From Platycnemis pennipes (lineage: Eukaryota > Arthropoda > Insecta > Odonata > Platycnemididae), in assembly GCA_933228895.1 (NCBI GenBank), contig OW121848.1:100707470-100771469 (forward strand): a stretch of DNA of 64,000 bases. The letters are read 5' to 3'. The notes under the pieces were generated by a model. That model was not told the DNA's origin and made no database searches. It saw only the letters and a list, made by a program, of their open reading frames with translations. Positions within the stretch are counted from its first letter, which is position 1. Every line of letters starts with the position of its first letter. This document shows, one piece after another, positions 13,141-25,320 of this stretch. The position numbers and the translations under genes are program-made.

Positions 13141-14700
13141 GTTCTTTCCCTCCGGAAGGAATTCAGATATGACCAAAGTTTTGTTCTTCAAAGGAAAGAG
13201 ATTCTGCGAGTCCCTTATTTTTGAGGATGGCCGAATTTAATCGAGTTGATTTTTTCAATGCCCAAACTTTACTGTCGTCCTCAGCCAAGTTAAAGTACGC
13301 TCCTCCAATTTTGGGCAAAGTTCAATCCATAGATACGAGAGTTTGAAAAAAATGGTTGGGATGGTAGTTATTGAAAGATAAAATCCAACTTCTTGAGTCA
13401 CAGAAAAAATTCCGATAGAGAATCGATAATAATAATGCTTCTTATGAACGGTTTGATAACAATGATGCACCTATAGGCATTATAATTTCTGACCATGTTT
13501 AGAACGCATGCATCATTTGATAGATTTCATGTAATCTTAAATTGATATTCTTGCAGAAATGTGCTGTAATCATGAATTTAATGCGGAAAAAGTCAATTTA
13601 AACTTTAGTTTAAAAAAATTCCATGCAGATGAGGGAGTGGTTTTACGAGTCCTGAATTTTTCTCTACCATGTCTGAGACAAAGCTCGATGCTGGTAAAGA
13701 TTAATTCCTGATGAAGAGGAAAATTAGAATAGATTTTAATAAACTTGGGGAATTTCATACGCTTCTCCAAATTACTCGTCGTGCCATCTCATCATGGTAT
13801 TTGATTTCCACACCCATATCATCAGAGCCAAGTGTACTACATTTCATTAATTAAACTGAGTGTCATTATCTAGTATCCCATACATTTAATCAAATTTATT
13901 GCATGAATTGCATAATACGCCTAATATGAACACTCAATGGTTCAACGTAAATAAAATCTTAATTGTTCCTATATCTGGTGGCACTCTATTAGCATACTCA
14001 ATATTTTGATTCATGAAATAAACACGCTCGATATTGGAACAAAGACTCAGTGGCATTTGCCAGAGAGTTTAGTAGCTAAAAGTAAAGAACATTTGGTTCA
14101 TTTGATCGGTAACTTAATGAACTCTGCAAGCATCCACTCATTGGTTAACAAACGCAGATATACCCGTAGCATAACTGCAATCCACGATGCTAATTTCTCG
14201 TGTGCCGTGTCACCTCCAATAACGACTCATGCGAAACATTCTGCAACGTGAGAAAAGAAAATCCAAAACCAGTAATTAAATGATCAAATTCAAACGCATT
14301 TTTCAATTGTAATGAAATGCTCGCATTATCCCAAGCACACGTGTAGCATGAAAATCCATGACTTCACAATAAAAAAGTAGTCACACCATACATTTTCAAA
14401 GGAGTCGCACTCCTATCATCCGTATATGACTGCAGAGAGAGCCAAAAATGGCACGGTGAAGCAAGCAGGCGACATCGGAATTGTACTCCTGAAATTTAAT
14501 TTTAGCTAAACGTATAGGCAAAAGTCAACATTGCAGGAATTCTTACAAGGAGAAATATCAAATATTAACGCTTGTTCAATGGAATGCAGTTCACGGCACA
14601 TAGGACCGAAGTTTAATATTAGCTTATCCACGAAGAATAAAGGAAGATTTGCAAAAAAAACGCGAATTTCGAAGCTTGAACTTGGATTCTTCTTCCTCCA
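13141..14700. other. AT-rich stretch without a recognisable gene
   Basis: No credible gene. The plus-strand frame at 14006-14251 (81 codons) is not low complexity but matches no family I recognise. Confidence 0.55.
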
Positions 14701-15310
14701 TCCCCTTTCCCGGAAGAACTAACTCGACACGCATCGTAGGGTCTCACCGCCGGCGGCAAAACGTCTATTCCGTGCGACACTAAAAAAAACTTCTAATTCT
14801 TCGTGACTTTGGGTCGTTTTCAAGCGTCACTGAGCACACACGTATCTTTCTCTCTCCCCGCCCCCTCCCTCGAACTCCTCTCCCTGCACCTCCCTCCCCG
14901 GCCACCCCCTGGCGTTCTCCGTTCCACGCCCTGGTAGGGGTAGGATACGGAAAAAGAAACGAGGCAAACCAACCCCGCGCACTTGAGAGAAATCCCCAAC
15001 GACTCGCTCCCTGACTACATCCTGGCGTCATAAGAAATTTAAGCGGCTCTTTTATGCAGTCGCACGGTTTAGCGGCGCAGACTGAGCCATATTACGTCTT
15101 CCCATCCTTTCTAGGGCCGACCGTATCCCTACAATCCATCCTCCCGTCCACAACCTTCTCCGTCTCTCTCTCTCTCCTTCTCTCTTGCACACACTCAAGA
15201 ATCGCTCATATTCTCGCGTAAACTTAAGGCGGCGCAAATACAGCAGAGGGTTGGAGGGCAAACATCATGTGGGGATCCACTCGTTCCGTCGCGTTACCCC
15301 GCCTTCTGAT
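14701..15310. repeat. GC-richer pyrimidine-rich island
   Basis: A block with CG-containing words and C/T-rich runs (about 14,845-14,920 and 15,120-15,190, the latter with a CT-dinucleotide run). The frames that cross it encode Arg/Gly-rich low complexity on the minus strand and are not credible. Confidence 0.55.
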
Positions 15311-16263
15311 TCGTCTATCCTTTTACCATCCTTTAACTGATGCTTCTATTATTTTGTGGTACCAATAAAATATGACCTTATGGTATTTCACGCCAAACAC
15401 GCATAAAAAGGATGCTACCTAGCATATAATTTAATTTTAATCTATGTATTTCGAATCAGGCGCATTCCGAGTTTGGTAGATATATCTATACTTGCCAATA
15501 AATAAGTGGAGGCAGAAATTCTAATTACATCATTTCTACGTAAAGTTTGTGGAATAAGTTATGGTGATGTAGAGCAAAAATAGTGTACGTGATTGATATA
15601 TTCCTTAGATTGAAAGCAGGGTACAAAATTTATGCTATCCGAATTCACCAGTTCATGGTATTTACCCTCAGAATGGAATTTGTACCGCGAAATAGTTTAT
15701 GGCTCAAATGCAGTACAATAAACCAGATATTATTGTATCTGCAATATGTTAAATCTGCTATACGTATGGCGAAAAATAAAATGGGACAAGATACATGACA
15801 AGGAAAGAATAGATCGCGAATAATATTAAAAAAAAAGGTTTGATCCACGGGAGAATCGGAAATTTACAGTTCCATTACACCTATAATAATAAGAGATAAG
15901 GGTTTTATGCATATGAGTGTATTCGTCCCAAAACTCTTGGGTCGTTTGGACAGGACTAGAAGAAAAACAGAACGTAGATCCGTTCCTTCTCAAATTCTCA
16001 GAGTCTAACTAGTTAAACATTGAAATAGATGAAATAAATGAAAAACTAATATAATTGAGGGCACTAGATTCCAATACTGCCTACTGTGATTTTAACGGCC
16101 AATACCATCAAATACCTACAGGCAAACCCGTGCAGCAGAATTAATGTACATCAATTATGAAGGGACTTCGCCATTGTTCGTTATCACCTGACAAGAAACA
16201 CTCAAAATATTTTAATTAATGTACACAAAATAAAAATGCGAAAGAAAAGGAAAAAAGGCAAAA
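15311..16263. other. AT-rich stretch left of an RTE insertion
   Basis: AT-rich, with no credible frame. It ends in an A-rich stretch into which the RTE fragment at 16274 was inserted. Confidence 0.6.
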
Positions 16264-16469
16264 AAGATAGGTAGATGGTTGGGGAAAAGTGGACGGGAAG
16301 ATTGGAAAAGGCAGGCCTCGTATGAGATTCATGGAACAGGTTGTGAAGGATGTAAAAGAGAAGAATTACGTCACAATGAAAAGGTTAGCCGAAAGAAGAT
16401 TCGAGTGGAAAGCTGCGCAAACACATTCCTAGGATTGTTGACCAATGATGATGATGATGAAGATAGGTA
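16264..16469 (+). mobile_element. Short RTE-type LINE 3' end with 10 bp target-site duplication
   Basis: A severely 5'-truncated non-LTR retrotransposon of about 186 bp (16274-16459) between two perfect copies of AAGATAGGTA (16264-16273 and 16460-16469), the expected target-site duplication. Its start decodes as the last part of an RTE-type reverse transcriptase (GKGRPRMRFMEQVVKDVKE, then MKRLAERRFEWKAA). It ends in AGGATTGTTGACC and an ATG-trinucleotide tail, as is usual for RTE-clade elements. The same family occurs on the minus strand at 63657-64000, with near-identical words such as GGCAGGCCTCGTAT. It is a dead fragment. Confidence 0.85.
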
Positions 16470-19400
16470 CGCATCTTTAAAGATCAAAGGTTCCTACTTA
16501 ATTGGGTTTCGTTTTTGTTAAAATAAGAAACCACGGAAGATTAGCAAAAAATTATACTTTACATGATGAGAGGTATTTTATAGATTATAAATGTATGTGA
16601 AACAGTTTAAGCTAATCAAGAATGCCGAGAAGTAAAAATCGATTAAAGAGTAAATATTTACTCCAAACTTGACAGAGGACATGAGATATAAAGCGTTAGG
16701 CCTTGATTGTATAATTTAATAATGAATTATATTTTTTTAGGTTATATAACATATATGCAATTTATATAATACGACACGGTAACAGGTACTGAGGAAACAA
16801 ACAAGAATCACACACGATAGACACAAAAAAGAAAGGAGGTGTCAAAATAGTCAATGTCAGGTGTCAATAGGTGGTGAAAAAATGGAATAATAGCGCTTAA
16901 TACGAATGAAGTTGTTCTTTCGATTTTACAGCTCATATTTGAAAAACTTTCGCAAAATCGCATACTAACGATCATAAAATATACATATAATTTTAGTTGA
17001 CGTTTTTTAATTAAATTTTATTTAACAATAATTTTAAGTCTTAAATCCTTTTATAAATATTTTGATAGGGAATATATTTAAGTGATGGAGAATCAAACAT
17101 ACATAATCATTTAAGTACATCACGAAAAAATATAGTTAAGTAGGACACTGGTGCAGATGTCCAAAAATTTTTCGAACCCTCACAATATAGTGTTGTTCGA
17201 AAAACACCAACCATTGAGTTCACTCAACCACGGTAATCAGTCGGAAGCTAAGCGAGCGAATTATCCAAAGCTGCTTCAAGGACTAGGATCAATGGCTTCA
17301 TATATTACATTATGCCGAATATATTTTCCACCATTTATTTCATCAGAGATAGCTTCCGGAGTAATTAGTATAACTGGTATTATTTAGACTCAAAATTTGA
17401 TCACTAAGTTACCATAAGAGATAATATTAGAGTAAATAATTCTTTTGATGATGCAAAATGTCCAAATATTTGAACAATTGTTAATGGTGTTAAAGGGCTA
17501 ATTTAGTCACCAGTCAAGAAACTATCAGGGAGCTACAAGGGAATAGTAGCTCTTTAAGCTTATCAAATCCTCTTTGATAGAAGTTGATGAGAATTTATGA
17601 ATGGAGAAGGAAGCAAAAAATGAAATTCGGAATGCGCAGTGGATCTCGGTACTATGAGCAACAAGAATATCAAAGAACTATTATAAATATTGCTTTCAGT
17701 ACAACTACCTCAGTTTCCGAAATCAAAGACTTTTTTTGGGAGAGATGCCTCGAGGGGATTCAAAGGATGCAACCTTCTTTTCTCCCATTTCTCCCGTCCA
17801 TTTCAATCAACATAATGCATCAAAAAACCCAAATTGATTTGAGAGTATTGAAAAAAACCAAGTAATAAAGAAATTAAAAATAATTATTTTTCTACAATAT
17901 ACTTTAATTTATTTGCAACTGAGGCTTGTACTAAATATGCAAAGCGAAGTTATACGCATACCTAACTAAAGGTCAACTTGAAAATTCTGGTTATGGTATG
18001 CATTTAAAGTAGGAAATTTTCTTTTCCAGTAAAATTCGAGCACTACGATTTCATTTCAGACAGAAAAAGGAAAAGAAACATGGAGGTATGTTTCACTCTG
18101 GAATATCCATTAGTTTAAAAAATTATAGACAAAATACGATGTTCCTCGGGTTTTATTTAAAATCATTGAATAATTGCATTGCGCTCAAAGAATATTAAAT
18201 CCTCTGCTTTAAGGATTTAATACTTCATGATTTAGTGTCACAGCAAAAATTGAAGAAATATAAATTATAATAAAAAATTATAAAAACCAGCGATATACCC
18301 AACAATAATTAAATAACGATGTAAGTTAAGTGAACAAGGAAGAGGTAACTATAATCCAAATTCTGAAGCTAAGAGCACCTGGAAATTATAATAAAATGGT
18401 CATGCAACGCAAAAATTCCAAAAACACGGTTTAATTACGCGACTCTCACTAATAATTCATAGTCAAATCGATGTGATCAAGAGAAGGTTCTCAATTTTGT
18501 CGATTGAATAGTCGCATCTGGATTTGAAAACGACCGAGGTTAAGGTCAAAGTTCTTGTGGCCTACTGAAGAATATTATTAAATTACACCAACAATTTCTA
18601 TTCAAATATAACAGATTCAACTGTTAAGCATACGATTCAGTAACTCTAGTGTCTTGGGAAAAGCTTTCTCAGGAAATCATAATGGCTTTTAAAAGTAAGA
18701 TAGCTCTCCGAAGAGTTTAGGCGCATCTTAAATATCTTTAATGCTTGGTTATCCTTTCGTTGAGTTTTTGAAGGGGGGCTTTTCTTTTGAAGATCTAGGA
18801 TACAATAAAATCATTGGCTTTCTCGGATTCCCCCATAATTTATTAGCATTAGTCTGAAATTAAATTAAGATAAGGTCTCTCCATTTGAATAATTGCTCGC
18901 TAACCCGTTTTGCCTTTGTTAGATAATTGGTTTCCACGTAGTCAGCGAAGATAAATCGACGGGTTTGGTGAGGAAAGTAGCGAATTTGGTCTGATCGATC
19001 TAACTAACACCTTCTTTTAGAGATATGCAAATGAAGATCATTCATTACAACTGGAGAGATAAGGAATTATCTTTTATTTAGTATTCAGTGGATTCTTCTT
19101 TAGTTAATGTTCAAGAGAATGGCTCGATGGCAAATACTTCGTTACTCACGATGTGAAATATGTGACTCCAGTTACTTTTTCGCACACTTATTACGCGATT
19201 ACATGCATATCTATTAAATTTATACAGGTGTTATCAGGAGATCCCGATCAACATAGAAACTTAAGCAAGCTTGTGCTCCAAATCATATCAGTCATACCAC
19301 CCAATAATTTGACAGAAAGCCACCCAATAATGACTCCGACTCATACTATCTTGTCTCAGCGGCCTATGGTTCAACAAATACGTCTCAGCGCCATATAGCC

Positions 19401-19778
19401 ATCACTAACACTCTTATGGGGAACTGTTTCGTCCGCGGCGCAAGCCAGCACAACTTCTAGTCTCACTAAAGATTAAAGGTGAACGCCAGGAGAACCCTAA
19501 GCCAGGTCCTATCATCTACATAGAGTGTTTCAATCATAAAAATATGTTGTCATTGTTATTACTATTTTGGGTAGGCGACAAACAACTAAGGTCATTTGCG
19601 CATGATAACTGGGTAAAGGTGGTCGTAGAAACCTGGCGGCGGCATTGGCCTGCTCTTCACGAAAGACACCAACGTGATAGAATAACATTCCAACCGACAA
19701 ACAGAGTAATGGATGTGAATGGCTCTCCAGAAAGCACTCAAGTAGGGGCCGGTATACCGATGAAAAATACGCCTTGGC
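16470..19778. other. AT-rich stretch without a recognisable gene
   Basis: Long AT-rich DNA. The frames at 17151-17387 and 17584-17865 (78 and 93 codons) match no family I know. At about 19,540-19,780 the DNA becomes less AT-rich next to the tRNA-like module and may be the body of that SINE. Confidence 0.55.
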
Positions 19779-19842
19779 CAAGATTCAAACCCGGGCCCAC
19801 GGGATGGTAGGCCAGTGCTCTAGCTACCAGTCCGATGCCTTA
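19779..19842 (-). mobile_element. tRNA-like SINE head (minus strand)
   Basis: Read on the minus strand, a box-A-like TGGTAGCTAGAGCACTGG is followed about 15 bp later by GGGTTTGAATCTTGGCC, a good box B. This spacing and wording are those of a tRNA-derived SINE promoter. No discriminator, CCA or full cloverleaf is evident, so a functional tRNA gene is unlikely. The body may extend left to about 19,540, but I cannot fix its end. Confidence 0.5.
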
Positions 19843-20668
19843 AAAAATATGAAATCACCAATGGAGTTAACAGAAAAAATTACCTTCAAAACGCTTCGTA
19901 CACCTTCTTTTACCTCCAGGATGCTCCAAGATTCAAAATGCAATAACCACTAATCTATCACTAAGTATTTCTTTGCAGCCTAAATGATGTAAATGTGGGG
20001 ATTCCGTGACAAGGCATTGGTGTTCAAGCCTTTAGACGAAACTACTTGCAGTAAGTGCTACGACAGGGAAAGGTATTGCATATCTCAAATTAAATAAAGG
20101 CGAATATAATGAAAATACAACAATGTCGAACGGCATAGAATGTAACAGTTAAAAATAAAATAAGCAACGTAAAGCTAAGAGATCCCTTTGAATAACTTTA
20201 TTCTTGAAATGAAAGATGATTCATTCAGAGAAGTCAAGATTTACATCCTTTCAACGATAAATCTGATAAAAGCCTCGGGACCTTTTAATTTTAGTTCAAA
20301 TGCATAAAAAAAGGCTAAGTAGTTCCGAGAACTTGAATAAAAACACAATAAATTGGCAAAGTAGGTTAAAGAGCGAATTCGCGAAGAGCGATTACAGAAT
20401 TGAAAGATCATTCTTACTCCACATGATTTAAAACTAAGTTACATAACTCTTAGATCAAAACGGTGTAATTGAATATATTTAAAAAGCGTTTAGACTTACA
20501 AACTAACAGTTATCTATTCGTCCCAAGGAATTGAAAGCTTGCCTTATGCTTTCACGTGATCAATAATTTTTCTCCTTCATTGCAGTTGAAATGAAGCAAA
20601 AAAATCGAAATCTTGATAAATTCGGGATCCTCATAATATATGATTTATTAAATGCGATTGAAGCCGCT
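19843..20668. other. AT-rich stretch without a recognisable gene
   Basis: AT-rich DNA with no credible frame and no recognised repeat. Confidence 0.6.
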
Positions 20669-20940
20669 GGCATCAAAACTTACGATAGCATAGTGGGAAA
20701 AAAGATTATAAACAAAAAACTAATTTACATAAACATAATTGAAACGATGTAACAACAACATAAACAGAGAGGTTTTTCCGTCATTGTGAGAAAGATAGAA
20801 ATGGCATCAAAACTTACGATAGCATAGTGGGAAAAAAGATTATAAACAAAAAACTAATTTACATAAACATAATTGAAACGATGTAACAACGACAAAAACA
20901 GAGAGGTTTTTCCGTCATTTTGAGAAAGATAGAAATGGCA
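20669..20940. repeat. Two-copy tandem duplication, 134 bp unit
   Basis: Unit 1 (20669-20802) and unit 2 (20803-20936) both begin GGCATCAAAACTTACGATAG and end GAGAAAGATAGAAAT. A third start, GGCA, follows at 20937. I see only about three differences between the units (CAACAACATAAACAG against CAACGACAAAAACAG, and CATTGTGAG against CATTTTGAG), so the duplication is recent. No coding potential is visible. Confidence 0.95.
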
Positions 20941-22320
20941 TGGTGTAAATAGAAAGTGCCATTCTTTAGAGGAATGTAAATCTCTAAAAATGTTTCCTAT
21001 CTTCCTAAAATAGTCTTATTTACACTCGATTTACTCTTTACTTCTTTTAGATTTCTTATTTCGATAGTCGATTTCATCTTTCAATTTCTTAGTTGAATAC
21101 CAACCTAATTCAACGATAGAGGGACTCGTACATTAAATGGACAACTATTTTCTAAAGTAAACGAAGGATAGCTACATGCTGCAACTAAACTTTTTCAACG
21201 AAGCACTTGAGTTTCTTTCCCCGAAATATTTCATTGGATGTATGAAAACCGGGTGAACCATCAGCCTTAACTGCTTGCTATTTCTCCATCTCTTAGCACA
21301 ACAAGCTACAGAGTCCCTGCGAATATTGTGAAATTTGAATCTCATAGATAAATGTTTCTTTAGCACTTTCATAAGTTACATAGAAAGAAAGCCGGTTGAA
21401 TGAGTCCCAAAGAAAAAGGTTAAATGGCCTTCAGAAAAATCGCAGATATTAAGTTAATGCATGATGTTTTAATAAGGGTTTGATCAAAATTTAATGCATC
21501 AAAAATTGATTACTCAAATGAATGGTTAAACCCATACTGAATATCGGAGAAAATAACTGTCATCTGCTGAAGTAAAAAATAACCCTTAGATAATGATAGA
21601 GAATTATTCGGTGGTATGCGCATTCAGTATTTCAAAGAATTTTAGAGATCGGAGATAATGACATAGAGAAATATTTTTATACTGAATTTTCCAAGCAGCC
21701 TCTATAGTAATATGTGATTGGTACCCAAAAAATATTTTTGAAAAGGGCATTAGAAAAGAAAAGAAAATGTTAACATTTTATTTTCCTGATGGGGGCTCCA
21801 CCAAACGATAAAATTATGCCAATCTGCTCAGAGATAAATCCAGACTTAATTTCACGAAACTTGTGGAATCAAACTCGAGAAAAAGTAGGTCCAAATTGCA
21901 AAAAAATGAAGGTTAAATCGAGAATGATAATGACACAAAGTAAAATTCGGTGACAGGCAGATTGAAAGAGAGAGAGAGAGTTAAGAGGAAAACACGCAAG
22001 GGTATACGCTTGATCAGGCACAAGGATAATTAATAATACGAGATGGGAAAATTCTTTCAACACGCATCCCGCGCGCGTCCCAAGAGGAAACGGAAAAGTA
22101 TTCCGATTGGATGATTTTTTTTGACGAATTCATCCCCGGGGCTCTTCGATTCCTTTCGCAGCTTACTCGCAAAACTTCCGAGGTCCAAATTTTCCAAAAA
22201 TTTCCCAGCCTCACCACTCATTCCATTATAAACACAAACAATGAATAATTCGTAGAAAGGACCGACATAGCTCTCTCTTTCTTTCTAATTCCATTTCTCA
22301 ACAATAACCTTCCTGGAAAG
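20941..22320. other. AT-rich stretch with a short (GA)n
   Basis: No credible gene. A GA-dinucleotide run is at 21967-21980. Composition drifts toward the GC-richer island beyond 22,000. Confidence 0.6.
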
Positions 22321-22700
22321 AGAGCATGCCTCGCCTTTGCGTTTTTCCTCCAAAAACACCCATCAAGCATATGCCTGTGGATAAGGTAAGTTACGTGTGG
22401 GTGAGGGTTGTGTAGGCTGATGGGGAGGGGGAGGAGGAGGCGATGACTGGGAGGGAGGCCACTTTTTGTCCTCCTCGTCTCCTTTTTCGGCCTTTATTTC
22501 CCTCTTCCCTTTATTCTCCTCTTAATTCATTTTCGCCTCGGCTCAGAAATTTCCCTTTGAACCTCCCTACTCTCCTGCAGCTCACCTCCCTGAAGAGGGT
22601 GTTCATTCTCCCTCCACGCCCCTACTTCTTCCTCCTCACTCCCGTCCTCCACACTTCCTCCTCACGCTCCTCTCAACAAATATTCATCTAAACCCATTTC
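22321..22700. repeat. GC-richer pyrimidine-rich island
   Basis: C/T-rich plus strand from about 22,460 to 22,700, preceded by a purine-rich GGGGAGGGGGAGGAGGAGG near 22,420-22,440. A strong 5' splice-site match, AAGGTAAGT, lies at 22389-22397 at the end of a short open stretch that begins with ATG at about 22,327; see findings. No gene is called. Confidence 0.45.
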
Positions 22701-23137
22701 CCCCATCTGTACTTCGAAATCATCTGCAGGACACCATAAATCCCTAAAACCCTCATTACATACGGCCATATTTTGACAACCGAAAACGAATAGATATAGG
22801 ACATTAACCCTAATGACTTCCGAAATCATGCAATACTTGCGTTATAGGCAGTCAATGGCAATCTTACGCCATATTCGGGATATCACAAGAATATAAAATA
22901 ATGGTTTATAAATTAAAAGTGCAACACCTTTTTGCCCAAGTACAAAAAGCGTTACACATATATTAAAATAATTTATGATTTAGAATATACTTTCTTTTCG
23001 AAAAAATTGAATCACTATCAAATCGCTCAGGTTTGAATATTTGTAGAATATCAATCGCTTATTGCCGGTAAGAATGTTCTAGTGCTGACAGCAACGCCAG
23101 AAAAGAGCATTTTTCAACTCAAAGCTTAGTTCCGTAG
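22701..23137. other. AT-rich stretch without a recognisable gene
   Basis: AT-rich DNA with no credible frame or repeat. Confidence 0.55.
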
Positions 23138-23310
23138 GTGAGGGCAGAGCTCAAAAATCCCAGCAGATATCGCTCATGGGAGGGGATGAGGACCATGAAG
23201 ATGATGAGCAAGTCGTTCCTCGAAACATCGGCTGAGATGGAAAGCCTAACCCCGATGAGGACCCGTGAAGATTTCGTTGCCAAGATACACCGGGAAAGCA
23301 CCAGCACTTC
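23138..23310. repeat. Unidentified repeat-like segment with an internal direct repeat
   Basis: A GC-richer segment that looks unlike its flanks. GATGAGGACCATGAAGAT (23185-23202) recurs as GATGAGGACCCGTGAAGAT (23254-23272), an imperfect direct repeat about 69 bp apart. Between them is CGAAACATCGG (23221-23231). Short words of this kind (TGAAGATG ... CGAAAC) are common in old interspersed repeats, including Penelope-like ones with hammerhead motifs, but the core nucleotides needed for a hammerhead are not all present. Both strands have a short open frame, neither recognisable. Confidence 0.35.
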
Positions 23311-23579
23311 CTTCAGGAGGATTTTTCTTTTCCGCCGTGCCTGTATTTCGCCTTACTGAAACCAATCGCCGAAATAAAATGTACCGGACACGTCCAGTCT
23401 AACGCCGAATTTTAATCATACGCTTCCATATTAATGGTATAATTCTATATCGAATGGCCTACCTCACCGTCTCATTAAATTTATGTTAGTTACATTTCTC
23501 AGTGTTATTTAGAAGGTTAATTTATTCTATGTGGCAATGTGTGCGGAGTTAGAGATGAAAGCAATGGCGTATAGTGATT
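23311..23579. other. AT-rich spacer
   Basis: Short AT-rich spacer between the repeat-like segment and the next island; nothing recognised. Confidence 0.5.
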
Positions 23580-25320
23580 CTTGCCCTCTGACACAGCACT
23601 TAAACTCGGGACCTACCCGGCACCTTTAATCTCCCTTTTTCCTTTTACTCACCCTTCCGCTCAGCCTAGAGTGCCCAGTATCCCCTGCTCCTCGAAAAAA
23701 CACCCCTCCCGATGTCCCTTCCCCTTCCTGAAAGCCTCCCAAACCCGTGCACGCCCCTACTCCCAGAAGAGCCCTTGCCCTCCTCCTCGACCTATAATCC
23801 CCGGTGCTCGCCGTAATGGTCCATTCCCGGGACGGAAGACTTGAGTCCCGATCTCCGGAGGGGAAAAAAGGAGACGGGGGCTGGGAGAGGAGGAGAAAAG
23901 GGTGTGTTGTGGGGGGGGGGAGATGTAAGAGGGAGGGTTAGCTGGATACGACTCATCTCATTTTTATTCTCATTTCCAATCCATCGTGCCTAACCTCCTT
24001 TCAATGCTTTCTGCCCCAAAAGTTCACCTCGCCCACCCCCGCAACAACACAGCTCCACTTTTTCATTTCCCCTAGCCTCTTTTCCCTCCGTGCCCACTAA
24101 TTTCTCCTCTTCCAATAATCTCTATCTCTTTATCCTTCCCTCATCCACGCTCACTTCGCTCGGGAGACCCTTCATTCCCTGAAACTCCGGTCCTAATCTC
24201 GTTCCTTCAATAATTCCCTCGCCCCGCCTCGTAGCGATTCTTACTCTTCCTAATCCTTCCCTCGCCTGCGTTCCATTTCCTAACTCGGGAGCGTTAATTC
24301 AAATGGGTGTCCAAAGCAGCGATGATAAACACAATGCCTTGGCAAACAGTGCTGTTGCTTCATTCGGTTAAATTGGTGACCGTTCAAAAAAATCGAAGGG
24401 CCCGTGAAAAACAGCTCGTAGGAAAGCAGTGCACGCGAAGGAAAATATTTATTTTCCCGGGGCTCCACGGTTTACATCATCCCGGGCACCGCGCTTCGCC
24501 TCCGAAACGAAACAGGAAAAAAAAACTTAAGACTCAGGAATTGAGGGGAGTTTTTTTCGAAATGATGTCGGACGTTAAGTAAGCCCATCCCTGGGGCATA
24601 TGTAGGTGGACTCTGATCCCAAATGATGCACACTGCCTTCATTTTCCGAGGAAAATCGTTTGCAGCTCATCTGTCTTACCTCCATTTAGTTCGGGTTCCC
24701 TTTCCTCCCATATCCTGACTGCGCACTCCATCACTGTCCCAATTTTCTCTCTCTGATCCTTTGCAGCACTCCTTTCTCGAAGCCCACGACCATTACCTTA
24801 CCCATAGCCCTCTCCTTCCTTCTCTCTGGCCCATCTTCCCTTCTCGCCCCCCTTGTTTTTCACGGAGACACCACTCTCCTCTTTGTCCCTTCCCACCGTC
24901 TCCTGGCTCCGAAAACCCCTCACGCGCGCACAAGGGTCTTTTGCAGAATCCTCCAACGCCCCTTCTACCCCCTCATTTACTTTTTAATTCCACCGTCTTC
25001 TCACCGACGACACTGCCTCCCTTTTTTATCGCGCCAAGGAACAATTAAACGCCGTCCCCTTCGTCCCTCCGCCATCTCCAGCAACCATCTGCCCATTCCG
25101 GAACGATCCTCCTTCACCTCCTTTCGCACTCTCCTCCGCCTCTTGTTTTCTTAATCACTTCTCCACTGCCTTACTGCCCATTTTCATCCCATCGCTCCCT
25201 TCTGTGCCTCTTTCCTTCGCCGTTGCGCCCTTTAACATCGTTCCCTGCTCGTAAGAGAGGGGGAAGGAAGAGAATCCACTAATTTCGCATTATTTTTGAG
25301 TCATCTCTCCTGCCGAGGGA
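23580..25320. repeat. Long pyrimidine-rich island with a G-run
   Basis: C/T-rich on the plus strand at 23,580-23,790, 23,990-24,270 and 24,660-25,240, broken by a G/A-rich patch (23,850-23,950) with a run of ten G at 23911-23920. Frames of up to 95 codons are Pro/Ser/Leu-rich and compositional. No exon, promoter or RNA gene can be defended. Confidence 0.6.

Noticed and set aside
12513..13224. Frames of 144 and 181 codons
   Set aside because: Both lie in a C/T-rich island and overlap frames on the opposite strand; no motif was found.
23191..23231. Hammerhead ribozyme
   Set aside because: Only TGAAGA and GAAA parts fit. The invariant first C of CUGANGA is A, and helix II cannot start next to the core.
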